DNA of 64,000 nucleotides from Bacteroidaceae bacterium (GTDB lineage: Bacteria > Bacteroidota > Bacteroidia > Bacteroidales > Bacteroidaceae), in NCBI GenBank assembly GCA_017651315.1, contig JAGCDE010000045.1, positions 78,319-142,318 on the forward strand, written 5' to 3'. Below the pieces are notes generated by a model. That model had not been told where the DNA came from, ran no database searches, and worked only from the letters and a program-made list of their open reading frames with translations. Positions 23,878-34,070 of the stretch are shown here, in pieces (within the stretch, counting starts at the first letter, position 1; each line of letters starts with the position of its first letter). The position numbers and the translations under genes were made by a program.

Positions 23878-26800
23878 TCATCTTGAGCCGATGCGGTGGT
23901 ACTCTATAGGTATCAGGAACACGCTTGCCACTGTCCCTGTGGCAAGACCGGCAATCACAGCTACGGAAAGAGGATATTGCAGGTCGCTTCCCATATCTCC
24001 CCTGACCAGGAACGGGGCCATGGCGAGAACAGTGGTGAGCGATGTCATGACTATGGTCTTGAAACGCATCTCGCCTGCCGCAACCACAGAGCCGGTCAGT
24101 TCCCCACCCGCCTTACGCAGCCGGTTTATAGTATCCACCTTGAGAATCGAGTCATTTATCACTATTCCGCACATGACGATTATTCCCGTCATGGACATGA
24201 TGTTGACGCTTATTCCGATACACCACATCACTGTAAATGCGGCAGCTATGTCAACAACGAGTTCAGAGAGGACAATGACAGGCTGGAGGAGACTCTCGAA
24301 CTGAGCCGCAAGAATCAGATAAAGCAGCAGGACTGAAACCGTAAGTATCCTGCACAGTTCCCGCATAAGCTCCCTGCTGCTGAAGAAGGAGCCTGAGAAA
24401 CCGGCACGGAACACACCAGACTCCCCGACAGTCCTCTCCACCGCCGCCACTGTCTCAGGGACACGTCCTCCGGGTACATCAAGACTCACGGGGTAATACT
24501 CTCCCTCCGAGTCCGACAGGATAACCTTCAGGTCCTGTTTCCTGTTCTCCTTAAGCAGGAGCCCGGCCGGTACGGACACATCTCCGGCAGGCATTCGGAA
24601 ACCCTCCCTCCATATCCCGGCATAATCCGTTCCACCGTCCATCACCACAGGAAGCAGAGTCCCGCCACGTGAAACAGTCTTGACAGTATTGCCGCTCTCG
24701 CCTCCTATCTTAGAAGCGATAGCGCCCATCGTGATGTTGTAGAGAGTCATCAGTTCAGGGTCGGCAGTCAGTTCAACATACCTGTTCCACCCGACAGGCT
24801 GGACTGCCGCCCACGGCACACTCTCACCTATTCCGGACACCAGCGCGTCAAGTTCGCCCGGTTCAGGGGCGCTGCCGTCACTCTTTCTGAGTCTTACGGT
24901 TATGGCAGGTTCCTCATCGGGAAACAGCATGTCGAATACATTCCCTGACGTATGGAACGAATATACCGCCGAAGGCCATCTTGAGCCTATATAGTCCGAG
25001 ACACGCTGTTCCATTGCTTCCTCCGCGTCAGCAGAGACGCTTTTCAGATAGAGAGTGGCACCGTTCAGCTGGTTTTCCCCCAACTGTGGAAGCCTGAACT
25101 GCTGCACTCCGCTCAGGCAGGTATAATCACAGAGGAGCTCCCCGACCGACGCTGCCAGCTCCTCGCAGCGTTCCCTGTTCTCCCCGGCGGAAAGGTATTC
25201 GTTCCAGCCCACCTTGAGCAATATATCCTGACGGGTTATCGGGGGAAGCTTCTCCTTGTCCATCATTGTGAACATGGCCATCCCCACGGCTATCCCGGCC
25301 AACGGCACGACCCATGTCCTTCTGCAGCCTTCAAGCATTCTCCCAAGGATTCGCTCATACCCATCCCTCACTCTGCCGAATGCTCTTGAACCGGCGTTTT
25401 CCCTCATCAGTGCATCAGCAGGATTGGCCTCATATACGGCACGGCAATAAACCGGTATGACAAACAGAGATACTGCCAGTGACGAAAAGAGCGTTACCGC
25501 CACAGCAACCGCCTCATCATGAAAGAGTGCACCGCCAGTCCCGCTCATAAGCGACAGGGGCAGGAACATGGCACATGTGGTAAGGACGGAGCTGAACATG
25601 GGGGCAGCCACTTCACGGGTTCCTGACACGCACGCGTCGCTGACCTGTTCACCCCTCCTGACATGTCCCGCTATACTGTCAAGCACTACTATGGAATTGT
25701 CAACCATCATACCCATCCCCATGACAAGTCCGGAAAGGGACAGGATGTTCAGGGAAATTCCCAAACACCTGAAAGAGAGGAAGGAGAGCATAAGTGATAA
25801 AGGTATAGAGAATGCCACGAGGAGCGCGGAAAAAAGATTGTTCATGAACAGGAAGATTACGGCCAACGCGAACAGTGCCCCATAAACCAGGTTCCTCGTC
25901 ATGTTACCCATTGAGTAGTCAAGCAGTCCTGTCTGGTCCCGCGTTACCTTGAACTCCATCTCCGGACGGTCAGCCTCAATATCCCGCAACACCTCCGAAA
26001 CCGCCCTCTTCAGGTCGGACATCCTGGCATCGGATCTCTTGATGACAGCCAGCGTCACTGCCCTCCTGCCGTCCGAAGAGACCATCCCCTCGACCTTCCG
26101 TGGCTCCTCCCGCACCTGTGCCAGATCCTTTATCCGGAACCCGCTGCCGTTTACATTGAGCCAGACATTCTCCACATCCTCCCGATCCTTCACGGATGCG
26201 TCATAGCGCACATTATACTCACAGGCGCCGTCCCTGACCGTGAAGCCGCCGAGAGTGATATCGGCCGTAAGGATAGCCATGGAGAGCATCTCTCCCGTAA
26301 TACCGGCCGATTCAAGCATATTCCGGTCTGGAACTATTCGCAGTTCGGGAAGGAGATAGCCGGATGCATCGACCATAGCCACCTGCGGCAACTGCTCCAA
26401 CCTGCGGTGAACGACATTCCTCACATAAGAGCTCATTCCGGCAAACGAGCCCTCATCAGAGTCCGTCATGAGCCTGACGTCGATGTAGAATGCAGGTATA
26501 TCCGATGCGCTGAGACGTGACACCGACGGTCTCTCCTCATCCCTTGGCCACATGTACATAGCCCTGTCTATGCGCTCGCCTATATCCATCATCACGTATC
26601 CCATGTCTGCGTCATATCCGAATTTCATGGATATGCTGCCACGCCCGTCTTCGGCCGAACAGATGATATCCGTCAGTTCCGGAGTCTGGGAAAGATACTG
26701 CATCAACGGATAGACGAGTGTCTCATAAACATCCCTCGCCGACCTTTCAGGCGATGAAATCCTGACGACAGCCTCCGGAACGTCAATTTCCGGGACCAAT

Positions 26801-26898
26801 GATACGGGGAGTCTCTTCAATGCCATGACACCGAGTACCGAAACGGCCGTCACGACCATCGATACCAGAACAGGCCGGTTTACCAATCCTCTGAACAT
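23878..26898 (-). CDS. RND efflux transporter permease
   Basis: A 1006-residue HAE1/AcrB-like inner-membrane proton antiporter. TM1 begins NRPVLVSMVVTAVSVLGVMAL, followed by the RLPVSLVPEIDVPEAVVRISSPERSA pore-docking start. TM4 has the proton-relay pattern GLVMGMGMMVDNSIVVLD, with a second copy in the C-half (GIIVMCGIVINDSILKVD). It works with the adaptor encoded 3 nt upstream. No TolC-type outer-membrane gene is adjacent, so the channel must be shared or located elsewhere. The substrate is unknown. Confidence 0.93.
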   Translation of the reverse strand: MFRGLVNRPVLVSMVVTAVSVLGVMALKRLPVSLVPEIDVPEAVVRISSPERSARDVYETLVYPLMQYLSQTPELTDIICSAEDGRGSISMKFGYDADMGYVMMDIGERIDRAMYMWPRDEERPSVSRLSASDIPAFYIDVRLMTDSDEGSFAGMSSYVRNVVHRRLEQLPQVAMVDASGYLLPELRIVPDRNMLESAGITGEMLSMAILTADITLGGFTVRDGACEYNVRYDASVKDREDVENVWLNVNGSGFRIKDLAQVREEPRKVEGMVSSDGRRAVTLAVIKRSDARMSDLKRAVSEVLRDIEADRPEMEFKVTRDQTGLLDYSMGNMTRNLVYGALFALAVIFLFMNNLFSALLVAFSIPLSLMLSFLSFRCLGISLNILSLSGLVMGMGMMVDNSIVVLDSIAGHVRRGEQVSDACVSGTREVAAPMFSSVLTTCAMFLPLSLMSGTGGALFHDEAVAVAVTLFSSLAVSLFVIPVYCRAVYEANPADALMRENAGSRAFGRVRDGYERILGRMLEGCRRTWVVPLAGIAVGMAMFTMMDKEKLPPITRQDILLKVGWNEYLSAGENRERCEELAASVGELLCDYTCLSGVQQFRLPQLGENQLNGATLYLKSVSADAEEAMEQRVSDYIGSRWPSAVYSFHTSGNVFDMLFPDEEPAITVRLRKSDGSAPEPGELDALVSGIGESVPWAAVQPVGWNRYVELTADPELMTLYNITMGAIASKIGGESGNTVKTVSRGGTLLPVVMDGGTDYAGIWREGFRMPAGDVSVPAGLLLKENRKQDLKVILSDSEGEYYPVSLDVPGGRVPETVAAVERTVGESGVFRAGFSGSFFSSRELMRELCRILTVSVLLLYLILAAQFESLLQPVIVLSELVVDIAAAFTVMWCIGISVNIMSMTGIIVMCGIVINDSILKVDTINRLRKAGGELTGSVVAAGEMRFKTIVMTSLTTVLAMAPFLVRGDMGSDLQYPLSVAVIAGLATGTVASVFLIPIEYHRIGSR

Positions 26899-26901
26899 GG
26901 G

Positions 26902-27981
26902 CTAATCATTCAGTACCACGGCGGTATTGTCCCCGAGGTTGTAGTTTCCGTCAACTATCACCAGATCGCCCTCACGGAGGACCGCGTCACGCGACTTGTC
27001 CGCCTCCACGGCATATTCCGAGCCGTTGCCCATCAGTATGTTCACGTATGTCCAGACGCTTCTCCCTTCCCGGAAGAGGAACACGACATCACGGCCGTCG
27101 CGGCTTACGACAGCGTTTTTCGGAATTACGAACATGTCCGGGACGCTCTTCCTGAGAATCACCCTCACATTCATGCCGTCCAGCAGCTGCGGTGTGCCGG
27201 GCACTTCGGCGCACACCGAAATCTGTCCGTTCTGCCCGACAAGAGGATTGATGGAGACAATCCTGCCGTCTAAGGCGACAGAGCTGTCATAGAAGGGCAT
27301 GACTGACACGACGCCACCTTTCTCTATCAGTGAATACTCTGTCTCAAGAATGTTGAACCGTACCCTGTATCGGTTCCCGTCTATCAGGGTGCATATCCTC
27401 TTTCCGGCCGGCTCATACTCCTGACATTCAAGATTGGCGATGACCCCACTGAAAGGCGCCCTGATTTCACATTTGCCGAAACCCGATTCAGCCTGTTCAA
27501 GCCCTATCTCGGCATCGGTCAATCCGGACATCATCCTTATCAGCTTCATCTGCGAAGGGCTGACCATGCCGGTGTCGGAGAGCGAATAGCCGTAATCCAG
27601 CAGCCTCTCGCTCATGGAGACTATGGCCCGGTCGTATTCGAGCCTGGCCCTGCGCAGGGATATCGCAGCCTGAATTCGGTCGGTCGAGGCAATCACGTCA
27701 CCTCTCTTCACATGGTCCCCCTCACCGACATTCACCGATTCTATCCTGCCGTATCCTTCGGCAATGATGTCAACCTTGCGTATGGCTTCAAGGCGTCCAT
27801 TGCATACTGTTTCCCTGTTGAATATACCGCGCCGCAGTTCAATGACAGAGACCTCGTACGGTTTTGGGGCCGGTATCACGCTCTCCACACGGCCTGAAGA
27901 ACGGCTATCCCCTGCTCCCATCCCGCATGCGGCGGGAGACATGCAGAGAATGATTCCTAATAATCTGACATTTGGTTTCAT
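26902..27981 (-). CDS. RND periplasmic adaptor subunit (lipoprotein)
   Basis: A 359-residue membrane-fusion protein. A lipobox SPAAC near residue 20 suggests lipidation. The lipoyl half-motif GRIESVNVGEGDHVKRGDVIA is followed by a short helical hairpin, the second half-motif KCEIRAPFSGVIANLECQEYEPAG, and beta-barrel/MP domains ending DLVIVDGNYNLGDNTAV. It links the permease at 23878-26898 to an outer-membrane channel. The promoter at 28010-28031 gives a leader of about 22 nt. Confidence 0.92.
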   Translation of the reverse strand: MKPNVRLLGIILCMSPAACGMGAGDSRSSGRVESVIPAPKPYEVSVIELRRGIFNRETVCNGRLEAIRKVDIIAEGYGRIESVNVGEGDHVKRGDVIASTDRIQAAISLRRARLEYDRAIVSMSERLLDYGYSLSDTGMVSPSQMKLIRMMSGLTDAEIGLEQAESGFGKCEIRAPFSGVIANLECQEYEPAGKRICTLIDGNRYRVRFNILETEYSLIEKGGVVSVMPFYDSSVALDGRIVSINPLVGQNGQISVCAEVPGTPQLLDGMNVRVILRKSVPDMFVIPKNAVVSRDGRDVVFLFREGRSVWTYVNILMGNGSEYAVEADKSRDAVLREGDLVIVDGNYNLGDNTAVVLND

Positions 27982-28009
27982 GGCTTGTGCCGCTACTTAT
28001 GACTGCCGG

Positions 28010-28038
28010 CAAATATAGCACTGCAGCACAAGCCACAA
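28010..28038 (-). promoter_or_regulatory. Promoter of the RND operon
   Basis: On the minus strand, CTTG, an 18-nt spacer and TATATTTG (-7 box at 28017-28010), with a predicted start near 28003. Confidence 0.6.
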
Positions 28039-28050
28039 GGACTATTCCGT

Positions 28051-28077
28051 AAAAACATTCCCGGCCTGAATGTTTTT
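28051..28077 (-). terminator. Terminator after the M24 peptidase gene
   Basis: Arms AAAAACATTC (28051-28060) and GAATGTTTTT (28068-28077) pair over 10 bp around a 7-nt loop. It lies 34 nt after the minus-strand stop at 28111, with the T-run inside the arm. Confidence 0.7.
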
Positions 28078-28110
28078 ATAACTCTATCTGACCAAATGGA
28101 TATCCGCCTG

Positions 28111-29898
28111 TCAGAGCGGGCGTGTCTTCTCCTTCAGCCATGAGGCATCGGCGGCATCCAGCAGAGGGGAGATCTCCGCCGCTACCGTGGCATTGAACGA
28201 ATTGAGCCAATCCAGTTCCGCGGCATCCATGAGTCCGGGGATGACAGCCGACGTGTCTATGTAAGTTCTGGTAAGGGTCTCGAAAGAGAGCCAGCCGCCG
28301 AATCCGTTCTCACAGTCTTTCACACAGAGGATCATGTTCTCATGACGTATCCCGTGGAAGCCTTCCCTGTAGATACCCGGTTCATCGGAAGTGACCATGC
28401 CCGGAAGCAACGGTTGCGGATTCAGGTTCTGCCTGATGGTCTGGGGCCCCTCATGGACAGAGAGGAGATTACCCACGCCATGTCCAGTTCCATGTCCGAA
28501 ATTGCGTCTGGTCTGCCAGAGAGGCCTGCGGGCAACGGCATCAAGCCTGCCGCCGGGGGTTCCCTCCGGGAAGACGGCCATGGCAAGGTCAATCATGGCC
28601 TTCAGGCAGATGGTGTAGTCCTCCCTCTCCAGTTCAGTCAACGGGCCGAGAGGTACGGTCCTCGTTATATCGGTCGTTCCGTAGCGGTAGTGGGCTCCAC
28701 TGTCGTTCAGATACAGTCCGTGCGGTTCCAGAACGGCATCCTCACCCCGCACAGTAGAGTAGTGCGGCAGTGCGGAATTGGCTCCGTATGCCGAAATCGT
28801 CTCAAAACTCTCATCGAGGAAGTCCGGCATGGCCCTCCGGAACTCATGCAGCTTGTCCGACGCGTCCGACTCCGTTATCCGCCGGCCGGAAGCCATCTCG
28901 CCCTCTATCCAATGGAAGAACCGGGTCTGGGCCACTCCGTCCTGTATGTACGCCTTACGGAAGCCTTCAATCTCTGTCTCATTCTTCACTGACTTCATCA
29001 GCGCTATCGGGGATGCGGCGGCGCATATACCTCCTGCACCGAAGACTCCCTTCACCGCCTGGCCTATATCGAAGTTCAGAGAGGAGGGGCTGATCAGGAT
29101 TCTTCCGTCAGGGTTCATCGAACCGATGAATCCGCTGACACCGGAATACGGAAGTATCTCTATGCAGGATTCAGACAGCACCCGACGCACGTCGTCCGTG
29201 AATTTCGATTCCCTCGCAAACAGCCAGGTCCGCGAGGGACCCACTATCGCGAACGAGATTACGAACGGACAGTAAAGGACGTCATTGGAACGGATGTTGA
29301 GAAGCCATGCTATCTCATCCAGACAACTCACAAGCATGTAGCGGCATCCGAGGGAATCCAGCTCTCTCCTCAATTCCGAAAGCTTCCAGTCCCTGCTTCG
29401 GCCTGCGTAACAATCCTCATGTATCCATACCGGATCATCGGGAAGGCCGGGACGGTCAAGCCACAGGGCGTCCAGGAAATCAGGTTTGGAGACCACCCTT
29501 GCACCCTTTCCATCCGAAAGGCGTTGCAGTTCCGATGCGTCACCCATACTCATGCAGAGACCGTCCACACCTATGGTCCCATCCTCCCTGACATTGCAGA
29601 CAATCCATTTCATCCAGTCACGATCCTCTACAGAGACGGTCCTGTGGAGCTCTATCCCGCTCCCTTCGAGCTCATGCGACGCCTGGATCCAATATCTGGA
29701 ATCGGTCCAGAGCCCTGCATGGTCCTTTGTTACTATCACCGTGCCGGCCGACCCGGTGAAACCGCTGATGAACTTTCTCTGACACCAGCGCAGCGGGGTA
29801 TATTCACTGTCATGGGGATCGGAACCGGACACAACGGCGGCATCCCAGCCCCACTCCTCCATGCAACGGCGCAACTCACGGATTCTTTCCTTTATCAT
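28111..29898 (-). CDS. Aminopeptidase P family (M24) Xaa-Pro aminopeptidase
   Basis: A 595-residue long-form aminopeptidase P. Two creatinase-like N-terminal domains (SGSDPHDSEYTPLRWCQRKFISGFTGSAGT, LWTDSRYWIQA) precede the pita-bread catalytic domain. Metal ligands are visible: Asp in LYLNDSGAHY, Asp in GTTDITRT, His in NFGHGTGHGVG, Glu in TSDEPGIYREG and Glu in LSFETLT. It removes an N-terminal residue before proline. No signal peptide is seen, so it is cytoplasmic. A dispersed repeat copy lies in its 5' leader, downstream of a TAATTTTG box at 29944-29937. Confidence 0.95.
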   Translation of the reverse strand: MIKERIRELRRCMEEWGWDAAVVSGSDPHDSEYTPLRWCQRKFISGFTGSAGTVIVTKDHAGLWTDSRYWIQASHELEGSGIELHRTVSVEDRDWMKWIVCNVREDGTIGVDGLCMSMGDASELQRLSDGKGARVVSKPDFLDALWLDRPGLPDDPVWIHEDCYAGRSRDWKLSELRRELDSLGCRYMLVSCLDEIAWLLNIRSNDVLYCPFVISFAIVGPSRTWLFARESKFTDDVRRVLSESCIEILPYSGVSGFIGSMNPDGRILISPSSLNFDIGQAVKGVFGAGGICAAASPIALMKSVKNETEIEGFRKAYIQDGVAQTRFFHWIEGEMASGRRITESDASDKLHEFRRAMPDFLDESFETISAYGANSALPHYSTVRGEDAVLEPHGLYLNDSGAHYRYGTTDITRTVPLGPLTELEREDYTICLKAMIDLAMAVFPEGTPGGRLDAVARRPLWQTRRNFGHGTGHGVGNLLSVHEGPQTIRQNLNPQPLLPGMVTSDEPGIYREGFHGIRHENMILCVKDCENGFGGWLSFETLTRTYIDTSAVIPGLMDAAELDWLNSFNATVAAEISPLLDAADASWLKEKTRPL

Positions 29899-29913
29899 GA
29901 TTTCTTTGTTTTA

Positions 29914-29933
29914 GAATCTGTTCTGATTTGTTT
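29914..29933 (+). repeat. Dispersed repeat copy 2
   Basis: GAATCTGTTCTGATTTGTTT, in the 5' leader region of the M24 peptidase gene. Confidence 0.7.
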
Positions 29934-29976
29934 CCCCAAAATTATCACTTTTCACGTAACAAATCCAAACAGTTTG

Positions 29977-30789
29977 TCAATTTCCCCTTCTTTTACGGTT
30001 CTGCGGCACTATACCTATTATGAAATCATCCGGGACAAACCCCCAGAAACGGCTGTCCTTGGAGTTGCAGGAGTTGTCCCCCAACGCGAAATACCAGTCA
30101 TGACGGAAAGTGTATGTCCGGAGACTGTCCGCCGGCAACCCGGTCTCATATTCGATGGCATGCCTGTACAGCTCCCTGAGGAAATCATTCAGGACAAAGG
30201 TCATTCCCTTTCCGGGTACAGTGAGAGGCCCCATGTTCTTGACATTCCAGACAGGCCTTGACAGCGGGATGGCATCGTACCAGCTTATGAGAGCTATCAG
30301 ACTGTCACCCATCCTCTGCAACCGCATCTGCCTCTCCTTCACCCCTATCATACCGCTCACGCTCCCGTTCCAGAAAATACCGTCGCTTATCCCTATGACA
30401 TCCCCGGGGGTGCCTGCCATCCGCTTGCAATAGACATAGTTCAGGCGGAATTCTATCCTGCTCCAGTCATCATAGCCGAAAGGGAAATTGAACACCGCGA
30501 TGTCACCGGGACGGATTCTCCTCAGCCCGGGGAGCCTGACACACCTGAGGGGTGCATGTTCACTGAACTCGAACGACGTGTAGAGACGCGGCCCGTACAG
30601 CAGCTTGTTCACATAGACGAACTCCCCCGGCTCGATTGTCGGGAACATCGACTCCGAAGGGATGAAGAACCTGTCTGTCACGAACACCCTCAACACATAA
30701 TGCATCGTGACAAGGCCCGATGCCGCAAGCAGCAGCCATCCGCACACCCTCCCCGCAGACAGCAATCCCTTTCCGATATCCTTCAGCAT
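29977..30789 (-). CDS. lepB: Signal peptidase I
   Basis: A 270-residue protein from MLKDIGKGLL (30789), one base after the stop of the transglutaminase gene (TGA C ATG). One N-terminal TM helix (about 13-35) is followed by the S26 motifs: IPSESMFPT with catalytic Ser47, and CKRMAGTPGD with general-base Lys122. FALGDNSCNSKDSRFWGFVP is box E. It removes signal peptides at the periplasmic face of the inner membrane. Starting at the upstream ATG (30807) would overlap the previous gene and is less likely. Confidence 0.92.
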   Translation of the reverse strand: MLKDIGKGLLSAGRVCGWLLLAASGLVTMHYVLRVFVTDRFFIPSESMFPTIEPGEFVYVNKLLYGPRLYTSFEFSEHAPLRCVRLPGLRRIRPGDIAVFNFPFGYDDWSRIEFRLNYVYCKRMAGTPGDVIGISDGIFWNGSVSGMIGVKERQMRLQRMGDSLIALISWYDAIPLSRPVWNVKNMGPLTVPGKGMTFVLNDFLRELYRHAIEYETGLPADSLRTYTFRHDWYFALGDNSCNSKDSRFWGFVPDDFIIGIVPQNRKRRGN

Positions 30790-30790
30790 G

Positions 30791-32731
30791 TCACCACCAC
30801 TCCACATTACCGGAACCGTCGGTCATGAACGGACGCTCATCCCATCCTCTGGTGTAGTCTCTCATCCACATCAGTGTCCCGGACGGGACGCTGTCAAACC
30901 TGAGCACATTGTCTGTGGCCGTGAATCTTCCCGAGGAGACCCACACATCCCCGTCCCAGTATTTGAATTCATATTCATCGCCCGGACAGATGTCGTTGTC
31001 GTCGCTGCGGGGAACTATCCTGACCGATGTCACCCTGACAGGTGACCCCGCATCGGCACCCACCCATGCGCCATCCGGGTTCCCGCTCTCGAAATTGGTA
31101 AGCCTGTCACCGTCGAAAGCCAAGCGGGCCACCTCCTCCGGCACATCCCCGCAACAGACAGCCTTCCCCTCCATCACCGTCGAGTCATTCAGGAAGAATG
31201 TGAGTTCCGACAGGCTTCCGTATGTCCCGTCAGCACCGCGGTAGCGCCAGTATCTGTGAGGTCCGGAGACTATCCCTATCCTGTCAGGTATTATCACCGT
31301 ATCAATAACCGACAGCGTTCGGGCATCGGCAAAATCCGGGCGGTCGGCACATTCTATCCTTCCACCGAGCAGCCGCCGGCGCATGTTCACCACATTGGTT
31401 GACTGCGGATATTTCCGTCGGACCTCCACCGTCCGCAAATCCTCATGGTCAGGAACGATGTACCTGACAGTCCCGTCCTTACGCAGTATGAACGGATCGC
31501 ACAGCGCCTCATAGCCGTTTTCCGTCACGCCGAACACACAGTAGAGCACATTCACCCCCATATCCCGGAATCTCGCCTTGCCGAAACGTGCCATACCCCA
31601 GTCAACTATGCTCCAGTCCGTGAAATAGCCATTGAAAATAGAGATATACACATATTTGTCCTTGAGTCGTCCGCCCTTCGTTATGGGAATAACCGGATCG
31701 GCCGTTTTGGTGAGTTGGGAGGTTATGTCCTTCTGGCACAGGTTGAAATGATATCTGTATTTTGCGTCATTCATGTAACGGACCATCCGCCGGTTCACCG
31801 CGTATGTGTTGCGGAATGCCTTGGGAATCCTTTCATACGGAAAGAATCCCCAGCCCGGGACGGAACCCAGATCCCACTCCGCCCTCAGTTCCTGACCCCG
31901 GTCACCGAGAATGGCGTACCATGTGTGCCCCGCCCTGAAACGTCCCCAGAAAGGAACCTCCTCCATCACGGCAGGAAGCCCCAGACTGCGGTATGTGAGC
32001 ACCGCAAGCGTGACATAGTCGGCACATCTGCCGAATGTCTGGTGCGCAATCCCGGACGCGCTGAGGACAGGAGCGCCCCCATGGTCATATATACCGTGCA
32101 TGTGTATCTTGTCTATCAGCTCATTGCGTACTATATCCACATTCTTGAATATAGTGTTGTATTCCACGTCATCGGGGATATCGGCTTTCATACGTTCAGA
32201 GAAACAGGACGACAGAGTGTCACGCCATGCATCGAACTCCTGTTTCTCCACGGCTTTGTAGGGAAGCAGCCATTCAAGGAAATCATCGTAGGGGATATCC
32301 CTGGCCCATGGGCGGTTCTTCCATACATCGAAGGCATGGTCAATACTGTAGATAAGGAAACCGGCAGTCATCACCCTCACGTCCGGCACCGAGCACTCCT
32401 CCAGGTCAGGAAGATTGTCATCGCTCCATTTACGCAGGGAATCAGCCTGCTCATCAGGAGTCAGGCCGGATTGGAAGAGCCGCTCCGCGAGCCTGTAGTA
32501 CTCCCTTATCGCTGGGCAGTCGTAGGAGGTGTGGGCGGGCATGTTCTCTATCAGGAAACGTGCAGCCGAGAGTTTTTCCGGTTCATTGCGGTAATGTTCC
32601 AGGACCGATTCAAGCTCAGCGCGGTTTTCACCGGCGGCCTTCAACGCATAATCAAGATAACTGTTTCTGCCGCAGGCAGCCAGCAACTGGGTGACCAATG
32701 CCGCGACAATGATGGAATTTCCGGGTTTCAT
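30791..32731 (-). CDS. Transglutaminase-like lipoprotein
   Basis: A 646-residue protein from MKPGNSIIVAALVTQLLAACG (32731), with lipobox LLAAC. An N-terminal helical region leads to a transglutaminase core: Cys in FGRCADYVTLAVLTYRSLGLPA, His in RAGHTWYAI and Asp in RAEWDLGS. The C-terminal about 270 residues are beta-rich and include a discoidin/F5-8-like galactose-binding-type segment (VEVRRKYPQ, then WVGADAGSPVRVTSVRIVPRSDDND). It is an outer-membrane lipoprotein, perhaps a protease or a glycan- or protein-binding enzyme. It is coupled to lepB, with a 1-nt gap. Confidence 0.8.
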   Translation of the reverse strand: MKPGNSIIVAALVTQLLAACGRNSYLDYALKAAGENRAELESVLEHYRNEPEKLSAARFLIENMPAHTSYDCPAIREYYRLAERLFQSGLTPDEQADSLRKWSDDNLPDLEECSVPDVRVMTAGFLIYSIDHAFDVWKNRPWARDIPYDDFLEWLLPYKAVEKQEFDAWRDTLSSCFSERMKADIPDDVEYNTIFKNVDIVRNELIDKIHMHGIYDHGGAPVLSASGIAHQTFGRCADYVTLAVLTYRSLGLPAVMEEVPFWGRFRAGHTWYAILGDRGQELRAEWDLGSVPGWGFFPYERIPKAFRNTYAVNRRMVRYMNDAKYRYHFNLCQKDITSQLTKTADPVIPITKGGRLKDKYVYISIFNGYFTDWSIVDWGMARFGKARFRDMGVNVLYCVFGVTENGYEALCDPFILRKDGTVRYIVPDHEDLRTVEVRRKYPQSTNVVNMRRRLLGGRIECADRPDFADARTLSVIDTVIIPDRIGIVSGPHRYWRYRGADGTYGSLSELTFFLNDSTVMEGKAVCCGDVPEEVARLAFDGDRLTNFESGNPDGAWVGADAGSPVRVTSVRIVPRSDDNDICPGDEYEFKYWDGDVWVSSGRFTATDNVLRFDSVPSGTLMWMRDYTRGWDERPFMTDGSGNVEWW

Positions 32732-32867
32732 AGGTATAGGATTATCTGTTCCGGCCACAAAAATAGGGCCTGAACGTACGCACGTCAAGACATCCCCGTC
32801 AAAAAGAGAGGATTCCTGACGTATTTGAACAGAAAATGAACAAATGAACAGTAAAAGACGATATTGC

Positions 32868-34058
32868 CTACCGGTAACCGGCCATTATGTTTTCAGCCAA
32901 TGTCCGGATAGCCTCCAGGTCATGCTCCTTCATTCTGCTCCTGACGGTCACCAGAGGCTCAATGACATTCACATTCTTCATGGAGCCCAGCATCTCCTTC
33001 ATCACCCTGCCTGCCGAAGGTGCCCAGGAGCCGTTTTCCACGAGGCCCACGGTACGGTTGGAGTAACCTTTTATCTGGAGCCGGTGAAGGAAACCGTGCA
33101 TGGGCGTGAACAGGCCGCCGTCGTATGACGATGCCGCCAGTATCATCCTGGAATACCTGAAGGCATCCTCCACGTTCTCCGCGATATCGGAACGGCAGAT
33201 ATCGCTAAGGGAGGTCCTGACACCCTTTGACTGGAGAATCTCCTCCAGCTTCCGGGCCACCTCCATGGTACCTCCATGTATTGAGGCGCATGCTATGAAC
33301 ACGCCTTCGGTTTCAGGCATGTAGCTGCTCCAGGTGTCATACAGGCTTATGTAGCTCTCTATGTTGTCCTCAAGCAGCGGGCCGTGCAATGGCCTGATGG
33401 ACTTCACATTCCTGCGGAGGACCTTGCCAAGCAGAGTCCTGACCTGAATCCCGTACTTTCCAACTATATTGAAATAGTAGCGGCGTGCCTCACATGTCCA
33501 GTCATTGTCATCCCTGCCATAAAAACCGCATTTCTCCAGCGCACCGAACTTCCCGAAGGCATCAGCGCTGTAGAGGGTCCCGTCAGCGGCATCATAAGAG
33601 ACCATCACTTCCGGCCAATGTACCATGGGAGCGGCTATGAACTCCAGCTTATGTGAACCCAGGTCAAGCACGTCACCCTCCTTCACTGCCATCGTACGGC
33701 CGTCAAGCGATATGCTGTCGAAGAACTGGGGAATCATCTGAATGGCCTTGGCACTGGCCACTATCTTCAATCCGCTGTATCTTGCAAGCAGTTCAGCTAT
33801 CATGGCTGAATGGTCAGGCTCCATGTGATGTACCACAAGATAGTCAGGAGTGCGGCCTTCGAGAGCCTCCTCAAGATTCCTGAGCCACTCCTCACCCTTC
33901 CGGGCATCCACAGTATCAAGTATGGCCGTCCTGTCATCGGAAACCAGATATGAGTTGTAGGATATACCATCGGGTACGATGTACTGACTCTCAAAAAGAT
34001 CGCATTCAAGGTCATCGACACCTATGAATCTGACTCTGTCACTCAATTGTCTGAACAT
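32868..34058 (-). CDS. Flavodiiron protein (FprA-type A flavoprotein)
   Basis: A 396-residue protein. The beta-lactamase-like diiron domain carries HHMEPDHSAMI (H-x-E-x-D-H ligands) and APMVHWPEVMVSYD. The C-terminal flavodoxin domain starts near GVFIACASIHGGTMEVARKL and binds FMN. Such proteins reduce O2 to water or NO to N2O and protect anaerobes. The gene lies 12 nt downstream of the membrane-bound AraC-type regulator, which may control it. Confidence 0.94.
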   Translation of the reverse strand: MFRQLSDRVRFIGVDDLECDLFESQYIVPDGISYNSYLVSDDRTAILDTVDARKGEEWLRNLEEALEGRTPDYLVVHHMEPDHSAMIAELLARYSGLKIVASAKAIQMIPQFFDSISLDGRTMAVKEGDVLDLGSHKLEFIAAPMVHWPEVMVSYDAADGTLYSADAFGKFGALEKCGFYGRDDNDWTCEARRYYFNIVGKYGIQVRTLLGKVLRRNVKSIRPLHGPLLEDNIESYISLYDTWSSYMPETEGVFIACASIHGGTMEVARKLEEILQSKGVRTSLSDICRSDIAENVEDAFRYSRMILAASSYDGGLFTPMHGFLHRLQIKGYSNRTVGLVENGSWAPSAGRVMKEMLGSMKNVNVIEPLVTVRSRMKEHDLEAIRTLAENIMAGYR

Positions 34059-34070
34059 ATCTGCTGTATT

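Noticed and set aside
31445-32773. 442-codon plus-strand frame opposite the transglutaminase gene
   Set aside because: It is an antisense shadow: the minus strand has the lipobox, catalytic triad and coupling to lepB.
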